64,000 bases of DNA from JAGQRJ01 sp041402045 (GCA_041402045.1 JAWKSZ010000031.1:14645-78644), one strand, 5' to 3'. Positions 26,941 to 41,478 are shown, counted from the first letter of the stretch. Numbers and translations are program-made. Notes: a model not told the origin generated them from the sequence alone.

Positions 26941-29900
26941 GCGCCGAGCGCGAGGACGACGCGCGCCTCGAGGACGACGCGCCCGCGGACGAGGCGCTCG
27001 CCGACGACGCGGCCGAGGAGGCCGAGGAATCCGAGGAGGCCGAGGAGGCCGAGGAGGCCGAGGAGGCCGAGGCCGCGCCGCGCCGCCGGCGCTGGGGGGT
27101 GTGGCTCAGGCGCCTGGCGCTGGTCCTCGTCCTGGGGGCGATCGCCCTGCGCCTGGCGCTCGTCGTCGCGCTGCCCTACGCCGCCCACGCCGGCGCGGCG
27201 GTGGTCGGGCTCGACGTGCGCCTGGACGACCACCGCCTGAGCCTGCTGTGGGGCGAGCTCGAGCTGCGCGGGGTCAACGCGCGCCTGGCCGCGAGCGGCG
27301 AGGAGCTCGCCGACCTGCGCCGGGTGCTGGTCGACGTCTCGATCAGCGACCTGCTCACCGGTTCGCTGGTCGTCGAGCGCGTCGAGCTCGAGGGCCTGCG
27401 CGGGTCCCTCGAGCGCGACGCCGACGGCGAGCTCACGCTCCTGACCGCGATCGAGGAGGCCCTCGGCCCCTCGGAGCCCGAGCCCGAGGAGCCCGAGCCC
27501 GAGAGCGGCGACGGCGAGCTGCCCGCGATCGCGGTGGCCCAGGTCACCCTGCGCGACGTGCGGGTCGAGTGGATCGACCGCGCGGTGAGCCCCGAGGTCC
27601 GCTGCCAGGCGCGGCTCGACGAGGCCACGGTCCTCGACTGGGAGCTGGCCGCGCCCTTCGTGCCGCGGCTGACGACCGTCGAGCTGGGGATCCCGGACGT
27701 GCTGGGCGCGCTGCGGGTCGAGGTCCGCCGGGACACCGGGAGCGCCCCCTGGCTCAGCGCCGAGGTCAGCGTCGAGGGCGCCGAGCTCGCCGCGGCCGGC
27801 CCGTATCTCACCCCCCTCGGCCTCGAGCCCAGCGGCGACGCGCTGGACCTGTTCGTCGCCGCCCGCGCGCCCTGGGTCCCGCCCTACCCCACCCGCTACG
27901 AGCTGAACCGGGTCGAGCTCACCGCCGGCGGCCAGCGCGCACTCCTGCTCGCCGGGCTCCTCGGCGACGTCGAGTTCGAGCCCGAGCTGCGGGTGCGCAA
28001 CCTCGAGCTCGAGCGCCTGCAAGCCGACGCCGTGCGCCGCGAGGACGGCGCCCTGCTCGCGGGGGGCCTCGTGTTCGCGCCCCCCGCGGAGGCGCCCGAC
28101 GCCGCGGGGCCGGGCCCCGAGGAGCCCGAGGGCGACCAGGGAGAGCCCGAGGCGGCGGTGGCCGCGGACGACGCCGCGCCCCTGCGCCTGCTCCTCGAGC
28201 GCCTGCGCCTGGACCAGGTCGGCGTGCGCCTCGACGACCAGACCCAGGAGCCGGCGCAGACCCTGGCCGTGACCCTCGAGCACGCCCAGGTCGAGGACCT
28301 GGAGCTCGACCTCGCCCCCGACGCCCGTCCGCGCACCGCGCGCTACGACCTCCTGCTCACGGCGCCCGGCGTCGCGGACTCGGTGGCCGCGGTGGGGACC
28401 CTCGTGCCCTCGCCGGTGCGCCCAGCCCTGGGCCTGGAGCTGAGCCTCGAGGGCCTGCGCCAGGAGCAGCTGCGCCCCTACCTGGCGGGGAGCGGGGTCG
28501 CGCCGATCTACACCGCCGCCCACGCGCGCCTGAGCCTGGACGCCTCGGTCGCGCCCTCGACGAGCGTCGACCAGGCCCTGGACCTCGCGCTCTGCGCGCG
28601 GGCCCTCGAGCTCCAGGACGGCGAGCGGCGCTGGCTCGGGTTCGAGCGCCTCGAGCTCCGGGCGCACGACGTCGCGACCTCGGGGTCGAGCCTGGTGGTC
28701 GAGCGGGTGCTCCTCCGGGGCTTCGAGGCCGAGGCCGAGCAGCGCCCAGACGGCGCGGTGTGGGCGGCGGGCTGGGCCTTCGCCCCGACCCCCACCCCAC
28801 CGGCAGACGAGGCCTCCGCAGAGGCGGACCCCTGGGCCGGAGCCACCGCGGGCGCCCCGACCCCCGCGGGCCCCCTCGTCGAGCGCCTGCCGCGGGTGGT
28901 GCTCGACGAGCTCGAGCTCGGCGGGGGGCGTTTGAGCTGGATCACCCCGCCGGGCGCCCGGAGCTCGAGGGGTGGCGGCTGCACGCGCCCGGAGGCTGGG
29001 TGCTCCCCGACGACCCGCGAGCGGCGCCGCCCCTGGAGCTGGCCTTCGAGCTCCGCGCCCGGCAGCTCCTGGAGGAGCTCGACCTGCGCGCGAGCCTCAG
29101 CCCCTTCGCGCCTCGGCGCGCGCGAGCCTCGAGCTCTCGATCCACGGGCTCGACGGCCCTGAGCTGGCGCAGCTCGCGGGGCCCGGGGTCCAGGCCACGA
29201 CCCTCACCCGGGGCGAGGCCGGCGCGCGGCTGGAGGTCACGGGCCGCGAGCCGTTCACCGGCGAGGCGCTCCCGGTGCTCGACCTCACGCTCTCGGAGGT
29301 GGCGCTGGAGGGCGCCCCCCGCGGCCCGAACCTGTTCGTGCTGGACCGGCTCCAGGTCCGCGGCGTCGAGCTCGAGCCGGGGGCAGTCCGGGTCGAGCGC
29401 GTGGAGGTGGAGGCCCCCAGCTCGAGGCCAAGCGCAGCGAGACCCACGTCGAAGTATGCGGGCTCGAGTTCGCGCTCCCCAAGCCCGAGGCAGAGCCCGC
29501 GACGGTCAGCGCGCCGCCGGCGCCTCTGGCGGCGACGCCCCTGGCGCCGGCGCCTCCCCCGGCCCCGGCGACGAGCGTGACGCTCCAGGCCCTCGACGTG
29601 CGGGACCTGGTCCTGACCTTCGTGGACACGAGCTTCGACCCGCCGGTGTTCGCGCCCTTGGAGTCCGGCGAGCTGCACCTGCGCGACCTGCGCTGGCCGC
29701 CGCGGCCCGGCGACCCGCGGCTGACCGCGACCCTCAGCCTCGAGAGCGCCGGGCTCGCCGACGGCGCCGGCCCGGCCTTCGAGCAGCTCGACGTGTCCTC
29801 GACCTTCGACCTGTTCACGCGCACCGGGAGCGTGACGGTCGACCTCGAGTCGTTGGCGCTCGCCAACCTGCGGGGCGCCGCGCGCTCGGGGGGCGTGGAC

Positions 29901-30878
29901 CTCGGCGGCGGACGCGCCTCGGCGCTGGTCGAGCTGAACCTGGGCGCCGACAGCCTGGGCCTCGACACCGACCTCAGCTTCCGCGACCTGAGCCTGAGCG
30001 AGCCGTCGGGCGGCCCGCTCAGCAGCTACCTGAACCTGCCCCTCGGCCTGGACTCGGTGGTGTTCCTCCTGCGCGACGAGCGCGGCGAGATCGAGGTGCC
30101 CTTCGACCTCTACCTCCCGCGTCAGGGCCTGACCCTGCCCCGGGTGCTGACCTCGGTGCTCAAGACGCTGGGGGTGGTGATCGGGCGCGCGGCGCTGCGC
30201 TCGCCGCTGCGCGGGCTGAACCAGCTCAAGGACCTGGGCACCGGGTTCTTGGGCATGGTCCTCCCGGGCGAGGTGCGCGCCGCCGAGTCCCTCGAGCTGC
30301 GCTGCGTGCCGGGGGGCGTGGCGCTGAGCACCGAGGGCGAGGATCGCCTGAACCGCTTGATCGCGCGCGCGCGCGATCGGACCCTCCCGCCCCTGGTCCT
30401 GATCCACCACGCCGGCCAGGCCGACGCCGAGGCCGTGGCCCGGGTGCAGACGCCGAGCCACGAGGACCTGCGCCTGGCGGTGTCCCGGGTCGAGGCGCGG
30501 CTGCGCGAGCTCGACCGCGGCGCCCGCGCGCTGCGCGCGCGGGTGCAGGCTCTGGGCCGGGAGGAGGCGCCCCCCGACGAGCTGAGCGCGGCGCGGGCCG
30601 AGCTCCGCGGGCTGGAGTCCGCGCGCCTGCGCCTGCTCGAGAGCCTGGACGAGCTGAGCGTGCTCTTCGCCGAGAACGGGCGCGCCCAGAACCCGCGCAC
30701 GGCCGCGCGCAAGCTGCGCCGCGGTGTGGTCCGGCTGGGCGCGGCCCGGCTGGAGGCGTTGACCCAGCGCCTCATGCGCGTACCCGGGCTGCGGGTGCGG
30801 GTCACGCGCCCGGTGCACGACGCCGAGGCGCCCCCGGGCCCGGGCTGGATCGAGGTCGCGATCCCCGGCACGGAGTAG
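26937..30878 (+). CDS. Giant AsmA/DUF748-like membrane protein, three apparent frameshifts
   Basis: About 1313 residues if three breaks are bridged. It starts at a GTG (26937) inside the upstream stop. An acidic repeat (EEAEEAEEAEE) precedes one N-terminal transmembrane segment (LALVLVLGAIALRLALVVAL, about 60-82). Then come long stretches of amphipathic strands such as LLWGELELRGVNARL and LVVERVELEGLRG, characteristic of DUF748/AsmA proteins, which bridge the periplasm and are linked to lipid transport or envelope integrity. The frame moves 0 to 2 near 28945, 2 to 1 near 29115, and 1 to 0 near 29415, each consistent with one deleted base. The last part (to 30878) is intact and includes a coiled coil (30480-30700). 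All three look like sequencing errors. Confidence 0.75.
27012..27073 (+). repeat. 9-bp microsatellite GAGGCCGAG encoding Glu/Ala run
   Basis: About seven near-perfect copies of a 9-base unit (GAGGCCGAG and variants) near the 5' end of the AsmA-like gene encode an acidic cytoplasmic tail. Copy number could change in whole codons without breaking the frame. Confidence 0.7.
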
Positions 30879-31009
30879 GTCCCGTGCGGTTCAGGCTCGG
30901 TTCGCCCCGGGTGAACTGAAAGGGAACTCGAAAAGAGACGCTGAATTCCTAACGACTTAGCCCCGGCAGGCGAGATGCATGAAGGGGGCCGGAGGACGGA
31001 AGGAAGCGG

Positions 31010-33019
<2,010 letters not shown>

Positions 33020-33056
33020 CCGGGGGTCGACCGCCTGGTGGGCCGGCGAGACCGCG

Positions 33057-33560
33057 CCGACACGAACAGCGCAGGGAAGGACGCCAAGCGTCCGTGGCGT
33101 CCTCGGCGGTTCGATCCTTCTTCCAAGTCGGGCACGGGCACGGGAGGCTGTTGCGAAACCGCGCCGGCAAGACCAGGAATCCAAACCGCCAAGGACGCCA
33201 AGGGCGCCAAGGCTCCGCTGATTCGGTCACCTCGCGCAGGCAAGAGACACGACTCGAACCGACGTCCTGCTGCTGAGGGGTCGACAGGGCGGAGCCTTGG
33301 CGCTCTTGGCGGCCTTGGCGGTTCAATCCTTCTCCCAAGTCGGGCACGGGCACGGGAGGCTGTCGCGAAACCGCGCCGGCAAGACCAGGAATCCAAACCG
33401 CCAAGGACGCCAAGGGCGCCAAGGCTCCGCTGATTCGGTCACCTCGCGCAGGCAAGAGACACGACTCGAACCGACGTCCTGCTGCTGCCTCACGCCCCGA
33501 CCTGGAGGAGGGGCCGACAGGGCGGAGCCTTGGCGCTCTTGGCGGCCTTGGCGGTTCCCT
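33057..33560. repeat. Tandem palindromic intergenic repeat (212-base period) with CCAAGG arms
   Basis: The 677-base gap 33020-33696 has no convincing gene. It carries two copies of a unit offset by 212 bases (for example AAGTCGGGCACGGGCACGGG at 33125 and 33337), nearly identical for about 150 bases. Each unit has a left arm rich in CCGCCAAGGACGCCAAGG and a complementary right arm (CCTTGGCGCTCTTGGCGG), so each can fold into a long stem. Between the arms is CGACTCGAACCGACGTCCTG, which on the minus strand resembles the variable-loop/T-arm of a tRNA (GGTTCGAGTC), without a stable T-stem. The left part near 33080 looks like a third, partial right arm. Open frames across it are by-products of the repeat. 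Confidence 0.8.
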
Positions 33561-33696
33561 TCTTCTTCCGGCTCTGAGCGTGAACAGGGTGTATCAACAG
33601 CCTCACGGGCACCGGCACGCGGGGAGCCGCGTCCGCCCGTTCGTGCCAGGCGCGCGCCAGCGCGGGCGGTCATACTCCCGGCGAAAGGCAGGGAGC

Positions 33697-34828
33697 ATGA
33701 GCCCACGCGCAGCCTGGCAGATCTTCGGCGCGGCCCTCGCGCTGTGCACGAGCGCGGCGGTCGCGGAGGACGCGGCGAGCTGGGCCGCGGCCGAGCGCGA
33801 GACCCTCGCGGACCTCGCGAGGCGAGGCTACTCGGTCGAACGCGACGCCCTCGCCGCGCTGCCCGCGCGCAACGGCGCGCGGGCCCTCGCGCCGGCCTTC
33901 GCGGCCCTGGACCGCTTGCCCGACGACGCGCGCTACGCCCCCAGCGACGTGCTGGAGCTCCACGGCGGCGACCCGACCCAGACCTCCTGCGGGCACCTGA
34001 GCCGCGAGGAGCAGCTCGCCCAATTGCAGCGGGTCCTGAAGTCGGCGGCCCCCGCGTTCCCCGCGATCGAGGCGGCCCTGAAGGCCGAGGGGATCGCCTG
34101 GGCGCCGGCCTGGGCGGAGGGGAACCCGGGGAAGCTGCAGCGCGGGCCGAGGTGGGCGGACGGCGTCAAGGAGCTCGCCTGGCTGCTCGCGGCCCGCGCG
34201 ACGGTAGCCCGGGCCGCGGGCAAGCACGCGGAGGCGCTGGGCCGACCTCGAGCGGCTGCTCGCGTTCGCCCGTCGCGTGCGCGAGCCCAGCCTCCTGGGC
34301 CGCGGGGTGCGCGTCGCTCTGGCCGGGATCGGGCTCCAGACCCTGGAGCACGCCCTCGGCGCGGGGCCCCCGCCCCCGCCTCCGGTGCGCGCGCGCCTGC
34401 GCGCGGCGCTCGAGGCCCTCACCGAGCGCGAGCCCCTGCAGGTCCTGGTGCGGACCGAGGTCGCCCTGACCCTGGCCAGCTTCGAGGGCCGGGAGCCCCT
34501 CGCGGGCTGCGAGCACGTCCTCGGGTTCTCGCTGGCCGAGCACCCGATCGCGAGCCGCCCCGAGGCCGAGCGGCGCGCGTGGGTCGCTCGGGAGCGCGCG
34601 CGCTACGTCGCCCGCGCCGCCGCGGCGATCGGGGCCCTCGAGGGCGACCCGACCCAGGCCCGCGAGCGGCTGCAGGCGCTGCCCGTGATCGACCCGACCT
34701 CGAGCCCCGAGGGGGAGGGCGTGCTCGCCAGCGTGCGGGACCCCGCCGGCTCCGCGCGGGCCTGCCTGAGCAAGGAGCACGAGCAGGACGAGGCCCTGCG
34801 CACGCTCGCGGACGCCCTGGGACGCTGA
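33697..34828 (+). CDS. Exported protein of unknown function, one apparent frameshift
   Basis: About 376 residues after removing one extra base. It starts at the ATG at 33697, preceded by AGGCAGGGAG, with a signal peptide (IFGAALALCTSAAVAE). The frame changes near 34235-34241 in GCGCTGGGCCGAC; dropping one G gives ALADLERLLAFARRV, which continues to the stop at 34828. The sequence is helical and Ala/Glu/Leu-rich, with no recognised domain; segments such as DALAALPARNGARALAPAFAA resemble planctomycete periplasmic proteins of unknown function. It is followed by another exported protein on the same strand. Confidence 0.68.
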
Positions 34829-34964
34829 GCCAGGTCCGCCGCACGCGGCACGCGAGCGCAATCAAAGCGTTGCTCGGGAAACGGCGGCGCCCTTGGCCCA
34901 CAAGCAGTTGCGCCCGGGCTCCCTGGCCGTGGGTTTGCGTCCTCCCCGCTGGAGGACGAGGGAC

Positions 34965-36236
34965 ATGAAGCCTGTCGTTGCGCTCGTGAGCGCGCTGTTG
35001 GCGGCCTGCGCCGGGCTGGCGTCGGCCGAGGCCCCGGCCCCCGACGTGCTCCGCGAGCTGATCCAGGCCGCGGCGGCGAGCGAGACCCCGAGCCTGGGGT
35101 TCCTCCAGGCCCTGGGCGGACTCGACCAGGCGGTGGAGTTCAGCGACGCGGCGGTGTTCAGCGCGCTGGACGAGCTGGGCGCGAGCGGGGTCGAGGTCAC
35201 CCCCGAGCTGACCGGATTCCTCGACCGCGTGCGCTCGATCGAGGTCGGCGCGGGGTCCCCCAAGCACGTCGCGATCGGCTTCCACGAACCCTTCGGCCTG
35301 GACCTGGGCGAGGGCTACGCCCACGTCGCCGAGACCCTGCGTTTCCAGCTCACCCCCGGCGCGGGCGGCGCTCGCCTCGACGCCTTCGAGGGCTTCAAGC
35401 TCAGCAGCTCCGCGTCGTCCCTGTTCAAGGTCCGCCTGCAGAGCGTCGAGTTCGGCACCGACGCCGAAGGCGCGCCGATCGCGCGGATCGACGCGGGCCC
35501 CGGCGGGGTCCACGTGAAGCGCCTCGGCCCGCCCCCGCCTCCGGAAGTCCAGGGGGAGGACCCCCGGCTGACCGCGCTCCTCACCCGCGCGCTAAAGACC
35601 GAAGGCAGCCCGATCCTGGCCTTGCTCGCCGGCCTGCCCGAGCTCGGCGCCGACGGCGAGGTCGTCGAGCTCCGCCGCGAGGCGATCGAAGCCAGCCTGA
35701 CCCAGGCGCTCTACGAGAGCGGGGTCGACCTCGAGCGCCGCCGCGAGCCCGAGCTGCGCACGCTGCGCGAGTTCCTCGCCGGGCTGCGCGAGGTCCGCGT
35801 CGATCCGACCGGCGAGGGCACGCGGGTCGCCCTCGACCTCACCGACCGCGCGACCTTCGTCAGCCTGGGCGGCGACGAGCGCTGGGGGCGCTTCAGCCGC
35901 TACCCCACCTATACCGCGACCCCGACCCCCGAGGGCGCGCGCCTCGCCTTCGGGCCGGGGCTGACCCTGGCCAAGGAGCGCTACGCGCTGCGGGACCTGC
36001 ACACCGCACCGATCCTGCGGGTCCGCCGGGACGCGGACGGGGTGCCGCGCGAGGTCCTGATCGAGGGGGGTCTGGTGCGCGGCGACCCCGACCTGGCGCT
36101 GCGCCTGGACGAGCCCGGCCCCACCCGGCCCCGGGAGGGCGTGCTGAAGGCGACCCGCGGGCTGCTGGACGAGCTGGAGCAGCTCGGCCCCAACGGGCGC
36201 AGCCAGCTCGGCGCGCTGTTCCGCGGCCTGCGCTGA
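34965..36236 (+). CDS. Exported protein of unknown function
   Basis: A 423-residue protein from the ATG at 34965, preceded by GGAGGACGAGGG. The signal peptide (VALVSALLAACAGLASAEA) has either a lipobox-like LLAAC or a signal peptidase I site at ASA-E, so its anchoring is uncertain. The mature part alternates helical segments with beta regions such as SPKHVAIGFHEPFGLDLGEG and LDAFEGFKLSSSASSLFKVRLQS. No domain is recognised. It probably shares a transcript with the preceding exported protein (gap of 136 bases). Convergent to the small membrane gene at 36247. Confidence 0.72.
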   Translation: MKPVVALVSALLAACAGLASAEAPAPDVLRELIQAAAASETPSLGFLQALGGLDQAVEFSDAAVFSALDELGASGVEVTPELTGFLDRVRSIEVGAGSPKHVAIGFHEPFGLDLGEGYAHVAETLRFQLTPGAGGARLDAFEGFKLSSSASSLFKVRLQSVEFGTDAEGAPIARIDAGPGGVHVKRLGPPPPPEVQGEDPRLTALLTRALKTEGSPILALLAGLPELGADGEVVELRREAIEASLTQALYESGVDLERRREPELRTLREFLAGLREVRVDPTGEGTRVALDLTDRATFVSLGGDERWGRFSRYPTYTATPTPEGARLAFGPGLTLAKERYALRDLHTAPILRVRRDADGVPREVLIEGGLVRGDPDLALRLDEPGPTRPREGVLKATRGLLDELEQLGPNGRSQLGALFRGLR

Positions 36237-36246
36237 CGCGCGCGGG

Positions 36247-36669
36247 TCAGGGAGTGCTGGCGGCCAGCGGGCGCGGGGCCGCGTCGTCGACGGGCGCGAG
36301 GATCGCGCTGCGGCAGCGCCACTCGAGGAGCCCCAACCCGCCCACGAACGCCCCCTCCCCCAGGAGGTGCAGGCGCCCCAGCCGGCCGGCCTGGTCCCAG
36401 TAGCTCACCGCCAGCGCGACGCACACGCACGTCCACAGCAGGTTCGCGCCGATCAGCGTGTAGAGCAGCCACGGGGGTCGGCCGCGGCTGAGCGTGAAGG
36501 CGGTGCCAAAGCTCGCGTAGCTCAGGTTCACCGCGCCCAGGGTCAGCACGAAGCGCGGGGTGAGCCCGTAGAGCTCGGCGATCCAGGGGTGCAGCGCGAG
36601 CATGAGCACGCCGGCGCCGGCGGCGCAGCAGGCGTCGATCGTGGGGAGGCGTCGAGTCCACCAGGTCAT
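36247..36669 (-). CDS. Small four-helix membrane protein
   Basis: A 140-residue protein from the ATG at 36669. Four hydrophobic segments are visible at about residues 12-30, 38-56, 67-90 and 100-115 (for example VLTLGAVNLSYASFGTAFTL and LYTLIGANLLWTCVCVALAV). No catalytic motif or named family is recognised. It lies downstream of the F-ATPase operon on the same strand, beyond a terminator-like hairpin, and is convergent with the exported protein ending at 36236. Confidence 0.65.
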   Translation of the reverse strand: MTWWTRRLPTIDACCAAGAGVLMLALHPWIAELYGLTPRFVLTLGAVNLSYASFGTAFTLSRGRPPWLLYTLIGANLLWTCVCVALAVSYWDQAGRLGRLHLLGEGAFVGGLGLLEWRCRSAILAPVDDAAPRPLAASTP

Positions 36670-36821
36670 GCCGCGCCCCCTGGCACGTCCCGTACCCAGG
36701 TCCCCCGCCCTCTGGCGCCGGACTTAGGACCGCGCCGAGTCCAGGAGCGGCCCGCGTGAGCCGCACCTCGAACGCAGGAGAAGGGTCCGAACAGAAGGCG
36801 CGCGGCCCCAACCAACGACGA

Positions 36822-36843
36822 ACGCGCGCCCGAGGGCGCGCGT
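36822..36843 (-). terminator. Terminator-like hairpin after the F-ATPase operon
   Basis: A perfect 10-bp inverted repeat, ACGCGCGCCC / GGGCGCGCGT with a 2-base gap, lies 29 bases beyond the atpC stop. In the direction of transcription it is followed by a T-containing but not T-rich stretch (TCGTCGTTGGTTGG). An intrinsic terminator of the GC-rich type is likely. Confidence 0.6.
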
Positions 36844-36871
36844 CGCAGAGGGTCGAGCCTGGCCGGCAGAC

Positions 36872-37279
36872 CTAGCTCAGGAGGGCCACGAAGGCCTGAG
36901 CGCGGAGCACCTGCTCCTCGGCCTCGGCCAGCGCGCTGCCGGTGGTGCCAGCGTCCTTGAGCCGCTTGACCTCGGCCCGCGCGGCGCTCAGCGCCTGCTC
37001 GGCCTCGGCCTGGGTCTTGCCGTCGGCTTTGGCGGCGCCGCTGGCGAGCACGTTCACGGTGTCGTCTTGCACCTTACAGAACCCGCCGTAGATCGCGATC
37101 TTGGTCTCCTCCGAGCTGTCGAGGCTCGGCTTGACCTTGGCCACGCCGTGGCCCAGACGCGCGATCATGGGGGCGTGCTTGGACAGCACGCCGATCTGAC
37201 CGTCCAGGCTGGGGAGCACGACGAAGCCGGCTTCACCCTGGAAGAAGGTCGAGTCGGGGGTGACGACGGAGACGCGCAT
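36872..37279 (-). CDS. atpC: F-ATPase epsilon subunit
   Basis: A 135-residue F1 epsilon subunit of usual length. The N-terminal beta sandwich is clear (MRVSVVTPDSTFFQGEAGFVVLPSLDGQIGVLSKHAPMI), followed by a C-terminal helical hairpin rich in Ala/Glu that can inhibit ATP hydrolysis. The ATG at 37279 overlaps the atpD stop by one base (TAATG), implying coupled translation. It is the last gene of the operon; the hairpin at 36822 follows. Confidence 0.95.
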   Translation of the reverse strand: MRVSVVTPDSTFFQGEAGFVVLPSLDGQIGVLSKHAPMIARLGHGVAKVKPSLDSSEETKIAIYGGFCKVQDDTVNVLASGAAKADGKTQAEAEQALSAARAEVKRLKDAGTTGSALAEAEEQVLRAQAFVALLS

Positions 37280-38694
37280 TAGTTCGCGGCCTTCGCCTTG
37301 GCCCGCACGTCGTCGATCGTGCCCACGTACTTGAAGTAGTCGGCGGGGATATCGTCGGCCTTGCCCTCGACGATCTCCTTGAACGAGCGGATCGTGTCCT
37401 CGAGCTTGACGTAGACGCCGGACATGCCGGTGAACGCCTCGGCCACGTGGAACGGCTGCGAGCAGAAGTTCTGGATCCGGCGCGCGCGGGTCACGATCAG
37501 CTTGTCCTCTTCGGACAGCTCGTCCTCACCGAGGATCGCGATGATGTCCTGGAGGTCCTTGTTGCGCTGCAGGATCACCTGCACCCGGTTCGCGACCGCG
37601 TAGTGCTCCTCGCCCACGACGTTCGGGTCGAGAATGCGCGAGGTCGAGTTCAGCGGGTCGATCGCGGGGTAGAGGCCCTTGGCCGCGATCCCGCGGTCGA
37701 GCACGGTCGTCGCGTCGAGGTGCGAGAACGTGGTGGCCGGCGCGGGGTCGGTCAGGTCGTCCGCGGGGACGTATACGGCCTGCACCGAGGTGATCGCGCC
37801 CTTCTTGGTCGAGGTGATCCGCTCCTGCAGCGCGCCCATTTCGGTGGCCAGCGTCGGCTGGTAGCCCACCGCGGACGGCATGCGGCCCAGGAGCGCCGAC
37901 ACCTCGGAGCCCGCCTGGCTGAAGCGGAACACGTTGTCCACGAACAAGAGCACGTCGGTGCCGCCCAGGTCGCGGAGGTACTCGGCCATGGTCAGCGCCG
38001 AGAGCGCCACGCGCAGGCGCGAGCCCGGGGGCTCGTTCATTTGGCCGAAGACCATCACGGTCCGGGGGAGCACGCCCGACTCGTTCATTTCGAGCCAGAG
38101 GTCGTTGCCCTCGCGGGTGCGCTCGCCCACGCCGGCGAACACCGAGTAGCCGCCGTGCTGCTTGGCGACGTTGTTGATCAGCTCCTGGATCAACACCGTC
38201 TTGCCCAGCCCCGCGCCGCCGAACAGGCCGGTCTTGCCGCCGCGGGTGTAGGGGGTCAGGAGGTCCACGACCTTGAGCCCCGTCTCGAACACCTCGGTCT
38301 TGGCCTCGATCGAGTCGTAGTCGGGGCTCGGCTGGTGGATCGCGCGGCGCTCGGTCGTCTCGACGGGGTCGCCCTCGTCGATCGCCTGGCCGAGCAGGTT
38401 GAACACGCGGCCCAGGGTCTCGGTGCCGACGGGCACCGAGATCGGCGCGCCGGTGTCGGTGACCTTGGTCCCGCGCACGAGGCCGTCGGTGGCGCCCATG
38501 GCGACCGCGCGCACGCGGTTGCCGCCGAGGTGCTGCTGGACCTCACCGGTCAGCGTGGCCTTGACCCCGCCGAAGTCGGTCTCGATCTCCAGCGCGTTGT
38601 AGATATCGGGCAGGTGCCCCTCGTCGAACTCGGCGTCGAAGGTGGCGCCGATCACCTGGACGATGTGGCCGATAGCGGTGGTGGTCGTGCTCAT
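37279..38694 (-). CDS. atpD: F-ATPase beta subunit
   Basis: A 471-residue catalytic subunit of F1, of normal length. The Walker A loop reads GGAGLGKTVLIQELI; most bacteria have GGAGVGKT, so there is a conservative V-to-L change. The catalytic Glu region GVGERTREGNDLW and Walker B VLLFVDNVFRFSQAGSEVS are intact, as is the DELSEED-region equivalent DELSEEDKLIV. It binds ATP at the alpha/beta interface. The gene order atpG-atpD-atpC is standard. Confidence 0.98.
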   Translation of the reverse strand: MSTTTTAIGHIVQVIGATFDAEFDEGHLPDIYNALEIETDFGGVKATLTGEVQQHLGGNRVRAVAMGATDGLVRGTKVTDTGAPISVPVGTETLGRVFNLLGQAIDEGDPVETTERRAIHQPSPDYDSIEAKTEVFETGLKVVDLLTPYTRGGKTGLFGGAGLGKTVLIQELINNVAKQHGGYSVFAGVGERTREGNDLWLEMNESGVLPRTVMVFGQMNEPPGSRLRVALSALTMAEYLRDLGGTDVLLFVDNVFRFSQAGSEVSALLGRMPSAVGYQPTLATEMGALQERITSTKKGAITSVQAVYVPADDLTDPAPATTFSHLDATTVLDRGIAAKGLYPAIDPLNSTSRILDPNVVGEEHYAVANRVQVILQRNKDLQDIIAILGEDELSEEDKLIVTRARRIQNFCSQPFHVAEAFTGMSGVYVKLEDTIRSFKEIVEGKADDIPADYFKYVGTIDDVRAKAKAAN

Positions 38695-38703
38695 GGGTCT
38701 CTC

Positions 38704-39621
38704 CTAAGCGAGGGCCTCGGCGCCGCCGAGGACCTCGAGGATCTCCTTGGTGATCTGGTTCTGACGGGCCCGGTTGTAGGCCATGCGCAGGGCCTTCCCG
38801 ACCTCTTGCGCGTTGTCGGTCGCGTTCTTCATCGCGATCCGACGCGCGATCTGCTCCGAGGTCGCGGCCTCGAGGTAGACGCGATACAGGTGCAGCTTGG
38901 CCTGGAGCGGGAAGATCGCGTCCAGGATCGACTTCGGGTCCGGGAGGATCTCGAAGTTCGGCTGCCCCTTGCCCTCGAAGGGCTGCTGGGCGACCTCACC
39001 CGCCTTCTCCAGCTCCTCTTCCTTGCGGTTCTCGCTGGTGATCGGGAGCAGGGTCTCGAGGACCGGGTACTGCCGGCCGGCCGAGGCGAAGTGGGTGTAG
39101 GCGATCTCGACGCGGTCGACCTCGCGGTCGAGGAACAACCCGATCAGGTGGCTGGCCACGAGCTCGACGTCCGAGAACGCGGGCCGGTCCTCGAACTGGT
39201 TGTAGGTCTTGGCCTCGAAGGGGATCTTGTTGAACTTGAGCCAGTTCACGCCCTTCTTACCGCTGGCGACGATCTTGACCTCTTTGCCCTCGGCCTGGAG
39301 CGCGAGCCGCCGGTCGCGGGCCATGCGCATCACGTTGCCGTTGTAGCCGCCGCAGAGCCCACGGTTCGCCACCACGGTCAAGATCGCGACCCGCTTCACC
39401 TCGCGCTGCTCGAGCAGGGCGTGCTCCCCCTCGTCGCTGCCGCCGGCCTTGCGGGCCTCGCGGGCGATCTCGGCCAGCGCGTGGAAGTAAGGCAACGCCT
39501 CCTTGATCCGCGTCACGCACTGCTGCGACTTGGCGGTCGCGATCAGCTCCATGGTGCGGGTGATCTTGGAGGTGTTGGCGACGGACTTGATCCGCCGCTT
39601 GATGTCGCGAGAGTTCGCCAT
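38704..39621 (-). CDS. atpG: F-ATPase gamma subunit
   Basis: A 305-residue central-stalk subunit. The N-terminal helix MANSRDIKRRIKSVANTSKITRTMELIATAK and the C-terminal helix (NATDNAQEVGKALRMAYNRARQNQITKEI) form the rotor coiled coil. LTVVANRGLCGGYNGN is the conserved globular-domain motif. The KITRTMELIATAK form, instead of the commoner KITKAMxMVA, is one I associate with planctomycetes and relatives, which is a clue to the lineage. It is separated from atpA by 2 bases and from atpD by 9. Confidence 0.97.
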   Translation of the reverse strand: MANSRDIKRRIKSVANTSKITRTMELIATAKSQQCVTRIKEALPYFHALAEIAREARKAGGSDEGEHALLEQREVKRVAILTVVANRGLCGGYNGNVMRMARDRRLALQAEGKEVKIVASGKKGVNWLKFNKIPFEAKTYNQFEDRPAFSDVELVASHLIGLFLDREVDRVEIAYTHFASAGRQYPVLETLLPITSENRKEEELEKAGEVAQQPFEGKGQPNFEILPDPKSILDAIFPLQAKLHLYRVYLEAATSEQIARRIAMKNATDNAQEVGKALRMAYNRARQNQITKEILEVLGGAEALA

Positions 39622-39623
39622 TC

Positions 39624-41478
<1,855 letters not shown>

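Noticed and set aside
33057..33560. CRISPR array or intact tRNA in the repeat region
   Set aside because: Only two copies at 212-base spacing without short direct repeats and unique spacers; the tRNA-like part lacks an acceptor stem, anticodon arm and a paired T-stem.
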